A DNA stretch of 5,268 nucleotides, from the NCBI GenBank assembly GCA_013203365.1, contig JABMQG010000290.1, positions 1-5,268 on the forward strand, written 5' to 3'. The position numbers were made by a program, and so were the translations under genes. The stretch comes from Planctomycetota bacterium. Lineage in GTDB: Bacteria > Planctomycetota > Phycisphaerae > SM23-33 > FEN-1343. Positions within the stretch are counted from its first letter, which is position 1. Every line of letters starts with the position of its first letter. This document shows positions 1 through 5,268 of this stretch, in pieces. The notes under the pieces are model-generated. The model ran no database searches. It saw nothing but the letters and a program-made list of their open reading frames with translations, and had not been told where the DNA came from.

Positions 1-342
1 ACCCGTATAAGAGGCACCGAAGTCTTCGACCTCGCGATACCCGGTCAGGACATCGGCTTCGGCTGAGCTTAGATACGCCTGATCGCCGTTTTCGCTGAAT
101 GCAAAGCCTGTGATGCTGCCCGAATCGGAGCCGCTGTCGCCGAAGTTGGGGTCTTCGTAGAGAACAAGATAGTCGTGTGCATCTATCTTAGTGCCGATGG
201 CGAACTGGTATTTCTGTAAATCATCGTCGCTGTCGCTAAGATACCAGCCTCCGATATCGATTTGCGAATCGGTTGTATTATACAGCTCTATCCAGTCCGC
301 CTCGGTGTCGTGAGAATGGGCCAATATTTCGTTGATAACGAC
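1..342 (-). other. Lamin-tail domain 3, truncated by the window edge (residues 1643-1756)
   Basis: VVINEILAHSHDTEADWIEL (1643-1662) followed by YN, the DIGGW turn (1671-1675), YLSDSDDDLQKYQF (1676-1689) and HDYLVLYEDP (1698-1707) are LTD signatures. The last visible residues, GYREVEDFGASYTG (1743-1756), are still inside the domain, so its end lies beyond position 1. It follows LTD 2 through a short IPNPG linker (1637-1641). The tandem LTD 2/LTD 3 pair after the CotH module is a common ending in planctomycete CotH proteins. Confidence 0.85.
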
Positions 343-3300
343 ATCGCCGGGGTTGGGGATAATGCCGCTGTCGTCATAGCCGGGAGAGCCGCCGATGTAT
401 GCACTTGCTCGCCAGGAGTCTTGTTCGTCCCAATTGTTCGGGTCGGAATCGGCCGGGTCTATTATTGTCAGCGAAAAGCCCTGGCCGTCGGTAATGCTCC
501 GCCAGCCGTCTTTATAGCTGAAGTTCAAAATGCTCTGGCCCAGGGCGTCCTCAAGTTCGATCCGCTCACCGGCGTTGTCCAGGCTGCCGGCGTACTCTCC
601 TGCGATAACGCCGGAGAAGCCGGGGTACTGGGCGGCGAAGGCTGCCGCGCTTCTGACGACCAGCACATACTCCCCTGCAGCAAGCTCGACGTCGCCGAAC
701 GTAAAATCGATCCCATTGGTGAAACGGGCGAGATTGAGATTGATGGTTTCCGGCCCAATGTTTGTTAGTTCGATGAATTCCTCATTGGGATCGTCCGGAT
801 TGCCGGTATCCTGCGGATGGTACATAAGCTCAGTGATGCGGAGATTCTCGACTATCGGACCGGTGCCGTAAACGGCCTCATTCAAGGCGCTCCACTCACC
901 GGAATCATTCAAGACGCGGGATTTGACGCGTACGGTATAGTTTAGAGTAATCGGCCCGACATACACCATCGCGCCGGACATATCGGTCACACTGATAAGA
1001 ACCGTATCCGCGCCGTGTTTTTCACCATCGAAGGCATCAAGTTGGAGTTCGTAAGTTCCCGGTTCGCTGAAAGTGACAGTTGGGTCTTCGGCGTTGACGT
1101 TGGGTGAGAAGGCGGCCGAGCCTGGCCCGCTTAGCTTGGACCAGGTCAAGGTCAGGCTTGGCGGCTCGGGCAAGCCGTCGTCGCTTACAGTGGCATCCAT
1201 CGTTGCCGTATCTTCCGGCCAGAGGATTGATTGATCGACTCCTGCATTGACCGCAGGGGCGTGATTGGCGGTCGGATCGATGTACCATGATACGGCGTTG
1301 AGGAAGATCGTTTCGCCGGCTGCGGTGAGGTTGTATTCTCCGTCGGGATCTGTGCCACCGGCGGCGAAGTACATTCGCGGGCCGACGGGGGCGTAGTCCG
1401 AGCCGCTATAGAAGGTTTGTCCGGCTTCCCATGTAACGATCCATACCTGGTTGTTGTCGGCTCGCCGCGCAACAATCGTGCCGTTACCGGCTACGGTTGT
1501 GCTGGCGAAGCTCACTACAGTGGTCAGAATCGAAACCTGGTTGCTGCCGTTCAGCGTTACCCCGCTGAATACTTCATGGGCGGGATCGACGGCTTCGAGC
1601 GTGGGCTGGCTATCGTTCGTTTGGCTCGTATCGAGCCACTCCCAGCGGTTGTTACGAACGATATGAGCGGCGGTTAGAATTATAGGTGTGGTGATGCTGT
1701 TCCATTCCGGCGCACCAGCAGTATAGCTACCACTATTTGTGTCACGACTGATGATTATTAGATCCGCTGCGTTCATGGTTGCTATTTCCGAAGCACCGAG
1801 GGATGCTCCATCCCAATTTCGGAAACTCAAATCCACGGTATATCCATGGGAGACGAGAAGGTCCACCCAACCTTGATCGGCCGGCCCACCGGTCATCTTG
1901 TCGTCGGAGACCCAGATAATAGTGCCCGATGATGCAGCCAACGGACCTGCGCTGGAAGGACTTGGCGAGGTTGTCGGAACCCGGGCGGATAAAGTCCCGC
2001 GACTTCCCACCAGCGGTCTGGGGTCGCTGCCGTCGAGAGTGTACCAGATGGTTCCGGAGCCATTTGGATTATCCATAGAGAGGTTGTCGCCGATTGATAC
2101 GGCCCCGCCGTGCTGATATGAACTGTTGATGCCGAATACCGGAGCTTGCGTGTTCGGATACATGCCGTCGTTCTTGATATCATCGAGCACAAAACCGGTT
2201 CGCTGCGGGAAATACTCATTCCACATTCGATTGCGTTCTGTGATCCATTCGGCGTCGCGGGTGTAGGGCGTTGATCGTTGATTGTCCCCCCAGCGAACGG
2301 ACTCGGCCACAACCGCGCGGTCGAGCAGGTCGAGCCGATACTGGTATAGATCTGCTACGCCCGTCGGCGTTAGTACGCCATTGTTGAAGAAATGCCGATG
2401 AACATGGTCGGCGAAGAGCAGCTTGTAGTCGTCGTTGCTACGCAGGTCTCGATGGAGGTCCGTGGGGCTGCCGTCGCCATCATCTTTCGTCACCACGTTC
2501 TGCTCGACCCATTTCATGCAATGTTCCGGATCCCAACTGTGATAGCGCCATAGCCCGGTAGCGGTCTCGCGGTTACGCGTCACGTACCAGTTATGATGGG
2601 CCCAGTCGGTGTTGCCTATGTAGAAATTCATGATCATGTAGTCGGCGAGGGCATCGACATCGATGAGATCGAGTATCGCGTTGTAATTGGTTGCAGAGGA
2701 AAGGTCCTGGTTGGCCGCTGCGCTAAGGGCATCGTAGTTGTCCGCCGCATTTTGCTTGGCTACGAGGTCATCATCAAAGCCGACCACCCAATCAAAGCCG
2801 GGGTCGTGTTTGAGCACGTCGTAGTCTTCTTTCTCGCCGTCGAGATACGAAGCGGCGAAGGCGCCGTCGGGACGCTCGTGGACAAAATACAATCCCCAAT
2901 GCACTCCGTTGAGATAAAGATGCACGGGCCTGCCGTGAGGCGCCAGGCCTCCCATTGTGTTCTGGATGTCGCTTGGGAATTGGTCTCGAGTGTATTGGGC
3001 GTAGGGGTTTTGAAGGTCATCGCTGGTGGAGCTGTCGATATTGACTTTCACGGAACCTCCGTAGGCCCAGGTCATGTTCATACGGGCATCCAGGACCACG
3101 GTATCGAACTGGTTCACTTGGGAATCCGGGAAAAGGTCATAGCTCAGCTTGCCGGGGCCGCCGGTCGGGGTCCCGTCGTCCAACTGCTGGCGGAACTTCA
3201 AACGCATGGAGAGCTTATCCATCTTCCAACGGCTTGTGCTGCTGCCGCCTACGATCTGCACGGTGCAGTTGACCTGGAATCCTTCTTCGCTGCTGTCCGG

Positions 3301-5268
3301 CGAAATCAATTCCGCCGAGCAGATTCGCTCGTCGCCTTCTCCGGAAATATAGATGCCTCCGCCTCCGAACCAGTCGTTCCAATCCATCACGAGCGATAGA
3401 GTTGGCGCTGCCAGCAGGGCATCGGCGACGTCAAAGGACAGCCCGTCGTCATCGGTAAATAGCTCATCGTCTATAACCTCGGGGTCCATTTCCCAGTCGG
3501 GGCCTGAATCGCCCCAGTTGGAATAGGCAGGCAAACCGCTGCCATCCTGCAGGAGAACGTGGTCGAGGAAGATGTATGTCTGCGTATCGATATTTGACGG
3601 CAGGTAAAGGGTTTTCACGGCTGCGGCCCGGAGGGATGTGGTCGTGACGACGGGAATCTGGGTGGCGTACACTGCGGCTGTTGCCGTGGGAGTGCCATCG
3701 GGGTTTAAGGGATCCGTGCCGTCAGTGGTGTAATAGACCGTCGCGCCGGGCGTATCTGTGGCGATGGTTACATCGATCGGCGCATAGTAGAAACCTCGGT
3801 CGTGGTTGAATTCCGTATCGGCCACTTGTCCGTCGAACGTATCCTCGCCGTTGTTCGTATAACCCGGCGAAGCTGTGGCGAAGTAGAAGAAGGTGCTGCT
3901 GCCGTCGAGATAACGCCCATACGATATATTGCTGACTTGATCCTCTATGATCACACTATCCACCACCGTTAGGCCGTCAACGTCGAGAATTGTCAGTGAA
4001 TCGCCATCGGCGCCGAGCTTGAAGCCGACATGCAGCGGTCCGTCAAGCGTATCGTTGTCGGCCCAGAGGACCAGATAATCGTTGGGACCGATCGTTGTCT
4101 GTGCTGAATACCCGGTCGGTATTTGCCATATAGTCCCATCGTCGGCAACATACATACCGCCAATATCAACAGGAGAAGCTGTGGAATTGTATATCTCGAA
4201 CCAATCGTCAAACTCGCCCTGGGGGTCTGAGATGCCGCTGGAGCTGTTGTTTGACGCCATTAGCTCGTTGATCTGCAGGGTTACTGGTATTATCTCGATA
4301 TAATCGCCGTTGATCGTCGCGAGGGTGTCCACGAAGATCTCCGCCTCTTTGCTAGGCGGGTTTTGCCAGCCTGCGACATCTAAAAACTCCACACTGTGCA
4401 TCCCCACTTCCAACGAAGTGACCGTGGTCCCGCTAGCCTGCCAAGCGCCGTCATCGACGCGCCATTGAGCCCCTTCACTAATTACCTCGGGAGGAGTTAT
4501 CGTTACTCTTAGTGATCCTGTATGTCGGCTGTAAGATCCCGTTGCTTGGGTCATCGAGCCAATACTCACCTGGACTTGCTGATTCCCCGGCGTATACCAA
4601 TTGGGGATTTCCAGAAACTCCACGGTGTGTGCACCTGCGGCAAGGGCGCTTTGCGTATGACCGCTGCTGTGCCAATCGCCGCCATCGACGCGCCAGAAAG
4701 CACCATCGTCCTGCGCCGCTTCCGGTTCGATGAAGACCTGTAAGGATCCGGTCTGCCGGACGTAGGTTCCCGTGGTGGTCGTTAGCGCGCTGTCGCTTAT
4801 TTGCACTATTTCGTCGGCCGGCTTGGTCCAACCGGTAACGTCTTTGTAGTCAATCGTGTGCGAGCCGACGGGCAGGCTGCTTACCGTTGCCCCGCTGTTC
4901 TGCCAGCCGCCCCCGTCAACGCTCCACTGCGCACCGGCAGTCACGACCTCGGATGGCGAGATATTGACCTGCAGCGAGCCGACCTGCTGGACGTAAGCCC
5001 TGCTGATATCGGTCAGCACGCCATCGTTGATCTGCACTGCTTCGCTGCCCGGCTTCGTCCAATCGGTGATGTCCTTAAACTCGACCGTATGCGAACCGGT
5101 AGTTAAGCTGCTCACAGTTGCCACGCTGCTCTGCCAGGCGCCGCCATCGACGCGCCATTGCGCACCGCCGGTAACAACCGCAGGCGGCGTGATCGCAACC
5201 CGCAACGACCCGGTCTGCCGGTCGTAGGTCCCCGTAGTGCTCGTGACCGCGCCATCGCTTATCTGCAC
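1..5268 (-). CDS. Giant multidomain secreted protein with CotH kinase-like and lamin-tail domains (partial at both ends)
   Basis: One minus-strand frame, with codon boundaries at multiples of three from position 1, has no stop codon over 1756 codons. Both ends are open, so start, stop, signal peptide and C-terminal anchor are unseen. The first in-frame Met is residue 239, inside a repeat, so no internal start is credible. Domains in order: PEGA-like repeats (1-327), LTD (328-476), CHB (477-572), CotH (573-1036), half CHB (1037-1096), ThuA-like (1115-1331), PKD (1335-1429), half CHB (1431-1475), LTD (1474-1636), LTD (1643 onward). The protein is rich in Asp, Gly, Ser and Thr and has only three Cys, as expected for a large exported beta-rich protein. 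The central CotH fold suggests phosphotransfer to proteins outside the cytoplasm, while the flanking domains suggest binding or spacing. The substrate cannot be told. Similar architectures are known from Planctomycetota. The open frame is certain; the biological role is inferred. Confidence 0.96.
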   Translation of the reverse strand, partial: MQISDGAVTSTTGTYDRQTGSLRVAITPPAVVTGGAQWRVDGGAWQSSVATVSSLTTGSHTVEFKDITDWTKPGSEAVQINDGVLTDISRAYVQQVGSLQVNISPSEVVTAGAQWSVDGGGWQNSGATVSSLPVGSHTIDYKDVTGWTKPADEIVQISDSALTTTTGTYVRQTGSLQVFIEPEAAQDDGAFWRVDGGDWHSSGHTQSALAAGAHTVEFLEIPNWYTPGNQQVQVSIGSMTQATGSYSRHTGSLRVTITPPEVISEGAQWRVDDGAWQASGTTVTSLEVGMHSVEFLDVAGWQNPPSKEAEIFVDTLATINGDYIEIIPVTLQINELMASNNSSSGISDPQGEFDDWFEIYNSTASPVDIGGMYVADDGTIWQIPTGYSAQTTIGPNDYLVLWADNDTLDGPLHVGFKLGADGDSLTILDVDGLTVVDSVIIEDQVSNISYGRYLDGSSTFFYFATASPGYTNNGEDTFDGQVADTEFNHDRGFYYAPIDVTIATDTPGATVYYTTDGTDPLNPDGTPTATAAVYATQIPVVTTTSLRAAAVKTLYLPSNIDTQTYIFLDHVLLQDGSGLPAYSNWGDSGPDWEMDPEVIDDELFTDDDGLSFDVADALLAAPTLSLVMDWNDWFGGGGIYISGEGDERICSAELISPDSSEEGFQVNCTVQIVGGSSTSRWKMDKLSMRLKFRQQLDDGTPTGGPGKLSYDLFPDSQVNQFDTVVLDARMNMTWAYGGSVKVNIDSSTSDDLQNPYAQYTRDQFPSDIQNTMGGLAPHGRPVHLYLNGVHWGLYFVHERPDGAFAASYLDGEKEDYDVLKHDPGFDWVVGFDDDLVAKQNAADNYDALSAAANQDLSSATNYNAILDLIDVDALADYMIMNFYIGNTDWAHHNWYVTRNRETATGLWRYHSWDPEHCMKWVEQNVVTKDDGDGSPTDLHRDLRSNDDYKLLFADHVHRHFFNNGVLTPTGVADLYQYRLDLLDRAVVAESVRWGDNQRSTPYTRDAEWITERNRMWNEYFPQRTGFVLDDIKNDGMYPNTQAPVFGINSSYQHGGAVSIGDNLSMDNPNGSGTIWYTLDGSDPRPLVGSRGTLSARVPTTSPSPSSAGPLAASSGTIIWVSDDKMTGGPADQGWVDLLVSHGYTVDLSFRNWDGASLGASEIATMNAADLIIISRDTNSGSYTAGAPEWNSITTPIILTAAHIVRNNRWEWLDTSQTNDSQPTLEAVDPAHEVFSGVTLNGSNQVSILTTVVSFASTTVAGNGTIVARRADNNQVWIVTWEAGQTFYSGSDYAPVGPRMYFAAGGTDPDGEYNLTAAGETIFLNAVSWYIDPTANHAPAVNAGVDQSILWPEDTATMDATVSDDGLPEPPSLTLTWSKLSGPGSAAFSPNVNAEDPTVTFSEPGTYELQLDAFDGEKHGADTVLISVTDMSGAMVYVGPITLNYTVRVKSRVLNDSGEWSALNEAVYGTGPIVENLRITELMYHPQDTGNPDDPNEEFIELTNIGPETINLNLARFTNGIDFTFGDVELAAGEYVLVVRSAAAFAAQYPGFSGVIAGEYAGSLDNAGERIELEDALGQSILNFSYKDGWRSITDGQGFSLTIIDPADSDPNNWDEQDSWRASAYIGGSPGYDDSGIIPNPGDVVINEILAHSHDTEADWIELYNTTDSQIDIGGWYLSDSDDDLQKYQFAIGTKIDAHDYLVLYEDPNFGDSGSDSGSITGFAFSENGDQAYLSSAEADVLTGYREVEDFGASYTG
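361..849 (-). other. Lamin-tail domain 2 (residues 1474-1636)
   Basis: It begins ENLRITELMYHPQDTGNPDD (1474-1493), then EEFIELTNIGP (1496-1506) and a hydrophobic strand with the ALNLARFTNG-like turn (1509-1519 in this copy: NLNLARF-TNG). The strand ELAAGEYVLVVRS follows (1529-1540), then a Phe/Ala helix, AGSLDNAGERIELEDALG (1560-1577) and FSYKDGWRSITDGQGFSLTI (1583-1602). The exit is the GGSPGYDDSG segment (1626-1635). All the expected LTD landmarks are there. This longer variant follows the CHB/WSALNEA element in CotH proteins. It overlaps the CHB end by a few residues and is continuous with LTD 3. Confidence 0.88.
844..978 (-). other. Second CHB-type domain, C-terminal half (residues 1431-1475)
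   Basis: Directly after the last PKD strand comes SGAMVYVGPITLNYTVRVKS (1431-1450), then the GEWSALNEAVYG strand and turn (1457-1468). This is what should follow the T-L-D-G-S-D-P-R turn at 1077-1084, as in the T-S-L-R-A-A strand of the intact first copy. In the planctomycete CotH proteins I know, a V-Y-x-G-P-I strand and a W-S-A-L-N-E-A strand follow this turn. The domain would be completed by pairing with residues 1037-1096. Confidence 0.85.
982..1266 (-). other. PKD-type beta-sandwich domain (residues 1335-1429)
   Basis: The domain opens with APAVNAGVDQSILWPEDTAT (1337-1356). It then has the VSDDGLPEPPSLTLTWSKLS turn and Trp strand (1361-1380), TVTFSEPGTYELQLDAFDG (1397-1415) and a last strand TVLISVTD (1422-1429). 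Signature elements are N-A-G-x-D-Q, the S-D-D-G-L-P turn, W-S-K-x-S-G-P-G and the final F-S-E-P-G-T-Y. These match PKD domains common in secreted proteins, where they act as spacers or in binding. It follows the Rossmann-like domain after only a few residues, and the two appear to be inserted together. Confidence 0.88.
1276..1980 (-). other. Ser/Pro linker plus Rossmann-like (ThuA/class I amidotransferase-like) domain (residues 1097-1331)
   Basis: After the linker VPTTSPSPSSAGPLAASSG (1097-1115), strands and helices alternate: IIWVSDD (1117-1123), helix QGWVDLLVSHGY (1132-1143), TVDLSF, helix ASEIATMNAA, DLIIISRD (1169-1176), then TPIILTAAHIVRNNRWEWL. The beta-alpha pattern and the strand-acid DLIIIS element suggest a flavodoxin/GATase-like fold, as in ThuA-type domains. 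The end, GETIFLNAVSWYID (1318-1331), looks like the final helix and the exit. No Cys-His-Glu amidotransferase triad is present, since the domain has no Cys, so a hydrolytic glutaminase role is unlikely. It may bind glycans or another ligand outside the cell. I recognise the fold with moderate confidence but not a function. Confidence 0.65.
1981..2160 (-). other. Second CHB-type domain, N-terminal half (residues 1037-1096)
   Basis: Residues 1042-1056 (APVFGINSSYQHGGA) lead into a beta-strand and then GSGTIWYTLDGSDPR (1070-1084), the same diagnostic strand-turn as in the first CHB domain. Normally a short loop would be followed by the second strand pair. Here the text changes after GTLSAR (1091-1096) to a Ser/Pro-rich stretch and an unrelated domain. 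The missing strands appear 334 residues later (844-978). Confidence 0.85.
2161..3552 (-). other. CotH protein kinase-like domain (residues 573-1036)
   Basis: CotH proteins have an atypical kinase fold; Bacillus CotH phosphorylates spore-coat proteins. Visible here: a lead strand APTLSLVM (621-628); VQIVGGSS followed by the basic KMDKLSMRLKFR (682-693), a likely nucleotide-binding Lys strand; VHLYLNGVHWGLYFVHERPD (782-801), the Gly/Tyr loop with conserved Glu798; and the catalytic-type segment with NTDW...N (Asp888, Asn893) and WRYHSWDPEH (907-916; Asp913). Asp888 and Asp913 are 25 residues apart and are my candidates for the catalytic and metal-binding acids. The tail FADHVHRHFFNNGVLTPTGV and YTRDAEW...YFPQRTGF is also typical of planctomycete members. 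All expected motifs are present, so activity is plausible. All three Cys of the window (650, 668, 917) lie here. The substrate is unknown. Confidence 0.92.
3553..3840 (-). other. Chitobiase/hexosaminidase C-terminal-type domain 1 (residues 477-572)
   Basis: Residues 483-496 (ADTEFNHDRGFYYA) lead into PIDVTIATDTPGATVYYTTD (497-516) and G-T-D-P (517-520). A hydrophobic strand follows, then TSLRAAAVKTLYLPS (544-558). The pattern x-I/V-Y-Y-T-T-D-G-x-x-P followed by a T-x-L-R-A strand is diagnostic for the CHB_HEX_C-type beta-sandwich. The His-Asp-Arg-Gly-Phe-Tyr stretch is the usual lead-in in CotH proteins of planctomycetes. This copy is intact, so it is the internal reference for the broken second copy. 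Confidence 0.87.
3841..4287 (-). other. Lamin-tail domain 1 (residues 328-476)
   Basis: It begins with the LQINELMASN strand (332-341). Then come the acidic DDWFEIYN strand (354-361), the V-D-I-G-G turn (367-371) and the DYLVLWAD strand (397-404). It closes with the ATASPGYTN motif (464-472), which commonly ends such domains. These are the hallmarks of the bacterial LTD family, an immunoglobulin-like beta-sandwich found in exported proteins, often beside CotH or nuclease modules. It probably serves as an attachment or packing module. Length is in the usual range and no element appears to be missing. Confidence 0.9.
4288..4344 (-). repeat. Truncated fifth repeat start (residues 309-327)
   Basis: Residues 309-327 begin in register, 77 residues after unit 4. 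AEIFVDTLATINGDYIEII keeps the pattern of the VQISDG...TGTY segment, with an alternating-hydrophobic strand, T at the turn and G-x-Y at the end. No GSL...QWRVD core follows. The segment passes straight into the first LTD, so it is probably the last strand of the array, completing unit 4 and forming the junction. Confidence 0.65.
4345..4575 (-). repeat. PEGA-like repeat unit 4 (residues 232-308)
   Basis: Fourth 77-residue unit. GSLRVTITPPE starts at 251 and GAQWRVDDGAW at 266. Over the 29-residue core (251-279) it matches unit 1 (20-48) at 22 positions by hand count. It ends with Gly-Trp-Gln-Asn-Pro-Pro (300-305) and runs directly into the fading fifth unit. Confidence 0.85.
4576..4806 (-). repeat. 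PEGA-like repeat unit 3 (residues 155-231), the most divergent full copy
   Basis: Third 77-residue unit. The GSL strand begins at 174, but the following stretch (EPEAAQDDGAFWRVDGG, 181-197) departs from the ITPP...GAQWRVDGG consensus, with FW in place of QW. The DNA encoding the Val-Asp-Gly turn (4678-4695) is identical over 18 bases to the corresponding stretch of unit 1 (5140-5157), exactly 462 bp (two periods) away. It ends with a Trp-Tyr-Thr-Pro turn (224-227). Confidence 0.83.
4807..5037 (-). repeat. PEGA-like repeat unit 2 (residues 78-154)
   Basis: Second 77-residue unit, in exact register with the first. GSLQVNISPSE starts at residue 97, followed by GAQWSVDGGGWQNSGATVSS and a Gly-Ser-His-Thr-Ile-Asp-Tyr strand (135-141). 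It keeps the WTKP turn of unit 1 (147-150). The Arg of the QWRVD core is replaced by Ser (116). No insertion or deletion separates it from unit 1. Confidence 0.85.
5038..5268 (-). repeat. PEGA-like repeat unit 1 (residues 1-77)
   Basis: First of four in-frame units of exactly 231 bp (77 residues). It opens with VQISDGAVTSTTGTY, then has the core GSLRVAITPP (20-29), GAQWRVDGGAW (35-45), a Gly-Ser-His-Thr-Val-Glu-Phe strand (58-64) and the Trp-Thr-Lys-Pro turn near 70-73. The pattern of a GSL strand, a Val-Asp-Gly turn and a Gly-x-His-Thr-Val strand resembles PEGA-type surface beta-sandwich repeats. The assignment is by pattern only. The window edge falls inside the array, since the core of the preceding unit would lie upstream, so more copies probably exist beyond 5268. 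Confidence 0.85.

Noticed and set aside
262..768. Plus-strand open frame of 168 codons
   Set aside because: Antisense to lamin-tail domains 2 and 3, which are clearly coded on the minus strand. No coherent domain is seen in its translation.
979..1980. Insertion read as a mobile element
   Set aside because: No inverted repeats, target duplications or transposase were noticed at the boundaries. The content is in-frame protein domains, so a domain-level insertion is the better explanation.
1893..2312. Minus-strand open frame of 139 codons in another frame
   Set aside because: Off-frame reading of the CotH tail and half CHB region. Its translation has no recognisable features and it would require overlapping genes without support.
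2593..3399. Long plus-strand open frame of 268 codons
   Set aside because: It is antisense to the CotH domain, shows no recognisable domain in its translation, and its openness follows from the GAC/GTC-type codon use of the real gene. The minus frame here carries strong CotH motifs.
4478..4831. Minus-strand open frame of 117 codons in another frame
   Set aside because: It overlaps repeat units 2 to 4 out of frame. The in-frame reading gives clear 77-residue repeats, so this is a shadow.
4288..5268. Tandem repeats as a CRISPR array or non-coding satellite
   Set aside because: The period is 231 bp, a multiple of three, the copies vary, and conservation follows the protein reading frame. It is a coding repeat.
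5266..5268. GTG at the window edge as a start codon
   Set aside because: It codes the Val of a repeat unit (VQISDG), and the same position recurs inside units 2 to 4. Nothing upstream can be seen to support initiation.

Overview
The whole window is the inside of one very large gene on the minus strand. Reading from 5268 down to 1, a single frame stays open for all 1756 codons, with no stop codon and no frameshift, and recognisable domains follow one another along its full length. Neither the start nor the stop lies in the window, so the protein is longer than 1756 residues. Its signal peptide, its C-terminal sorting or anchoring signal, its promoter and its neighbours are not visible. There is no intergenic DNA, RNA gene, mobile element or CRISPR array. 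Residue numbers in the entries count from the first codon in the window (5268..5266 = residue 1).

Domain order from N to C: four PEGA-like repeats of exactly 77 residues plus a fading fifth (4288-5268); a first lamin-tail domain (LTD; 3841-4287); a chitobiase/hexosaminidase C-terminal-type domain (CHB; 3553-3840); a CotH protein-kinase-like domain (2161-3552); the first half of a second CHB domain (1981-2160); a Ser/Pro linker and a Rossmann-like, ThuA/class I amidotransferase-like domain (1276-1980); a PKD-type beta-sandwich (982-1266); the second half of the interrupted CHB domain (844-978); a second LTD (361-849); and a third LTD that runs off the window (1-342).

The LTD-CHB-CotH-CHB-LTD-LTD core is, from my knowledge of such proteins, typical of giant secreted proteins of Planctomycetota, especially Phycisphaerae-like lineages. 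The Asp-rich composition, near absence of cysteine and fairly GC-rich DNA (35 of the first 60 bases) fit that. The taxonomic call is an inference. The likely picture is an extracellular or surface protein with a CotH catalytic module held among beta-sandwich adhesion or spacer modules.

The most interesting feature is that the second CHB domain is split by a 334-residue in-frame insertion carrying two further complete domains. Next come the exact 231-bp repeat array and the presence of a CotH kinase fold and a ThuA-like fold in one secreted chain.
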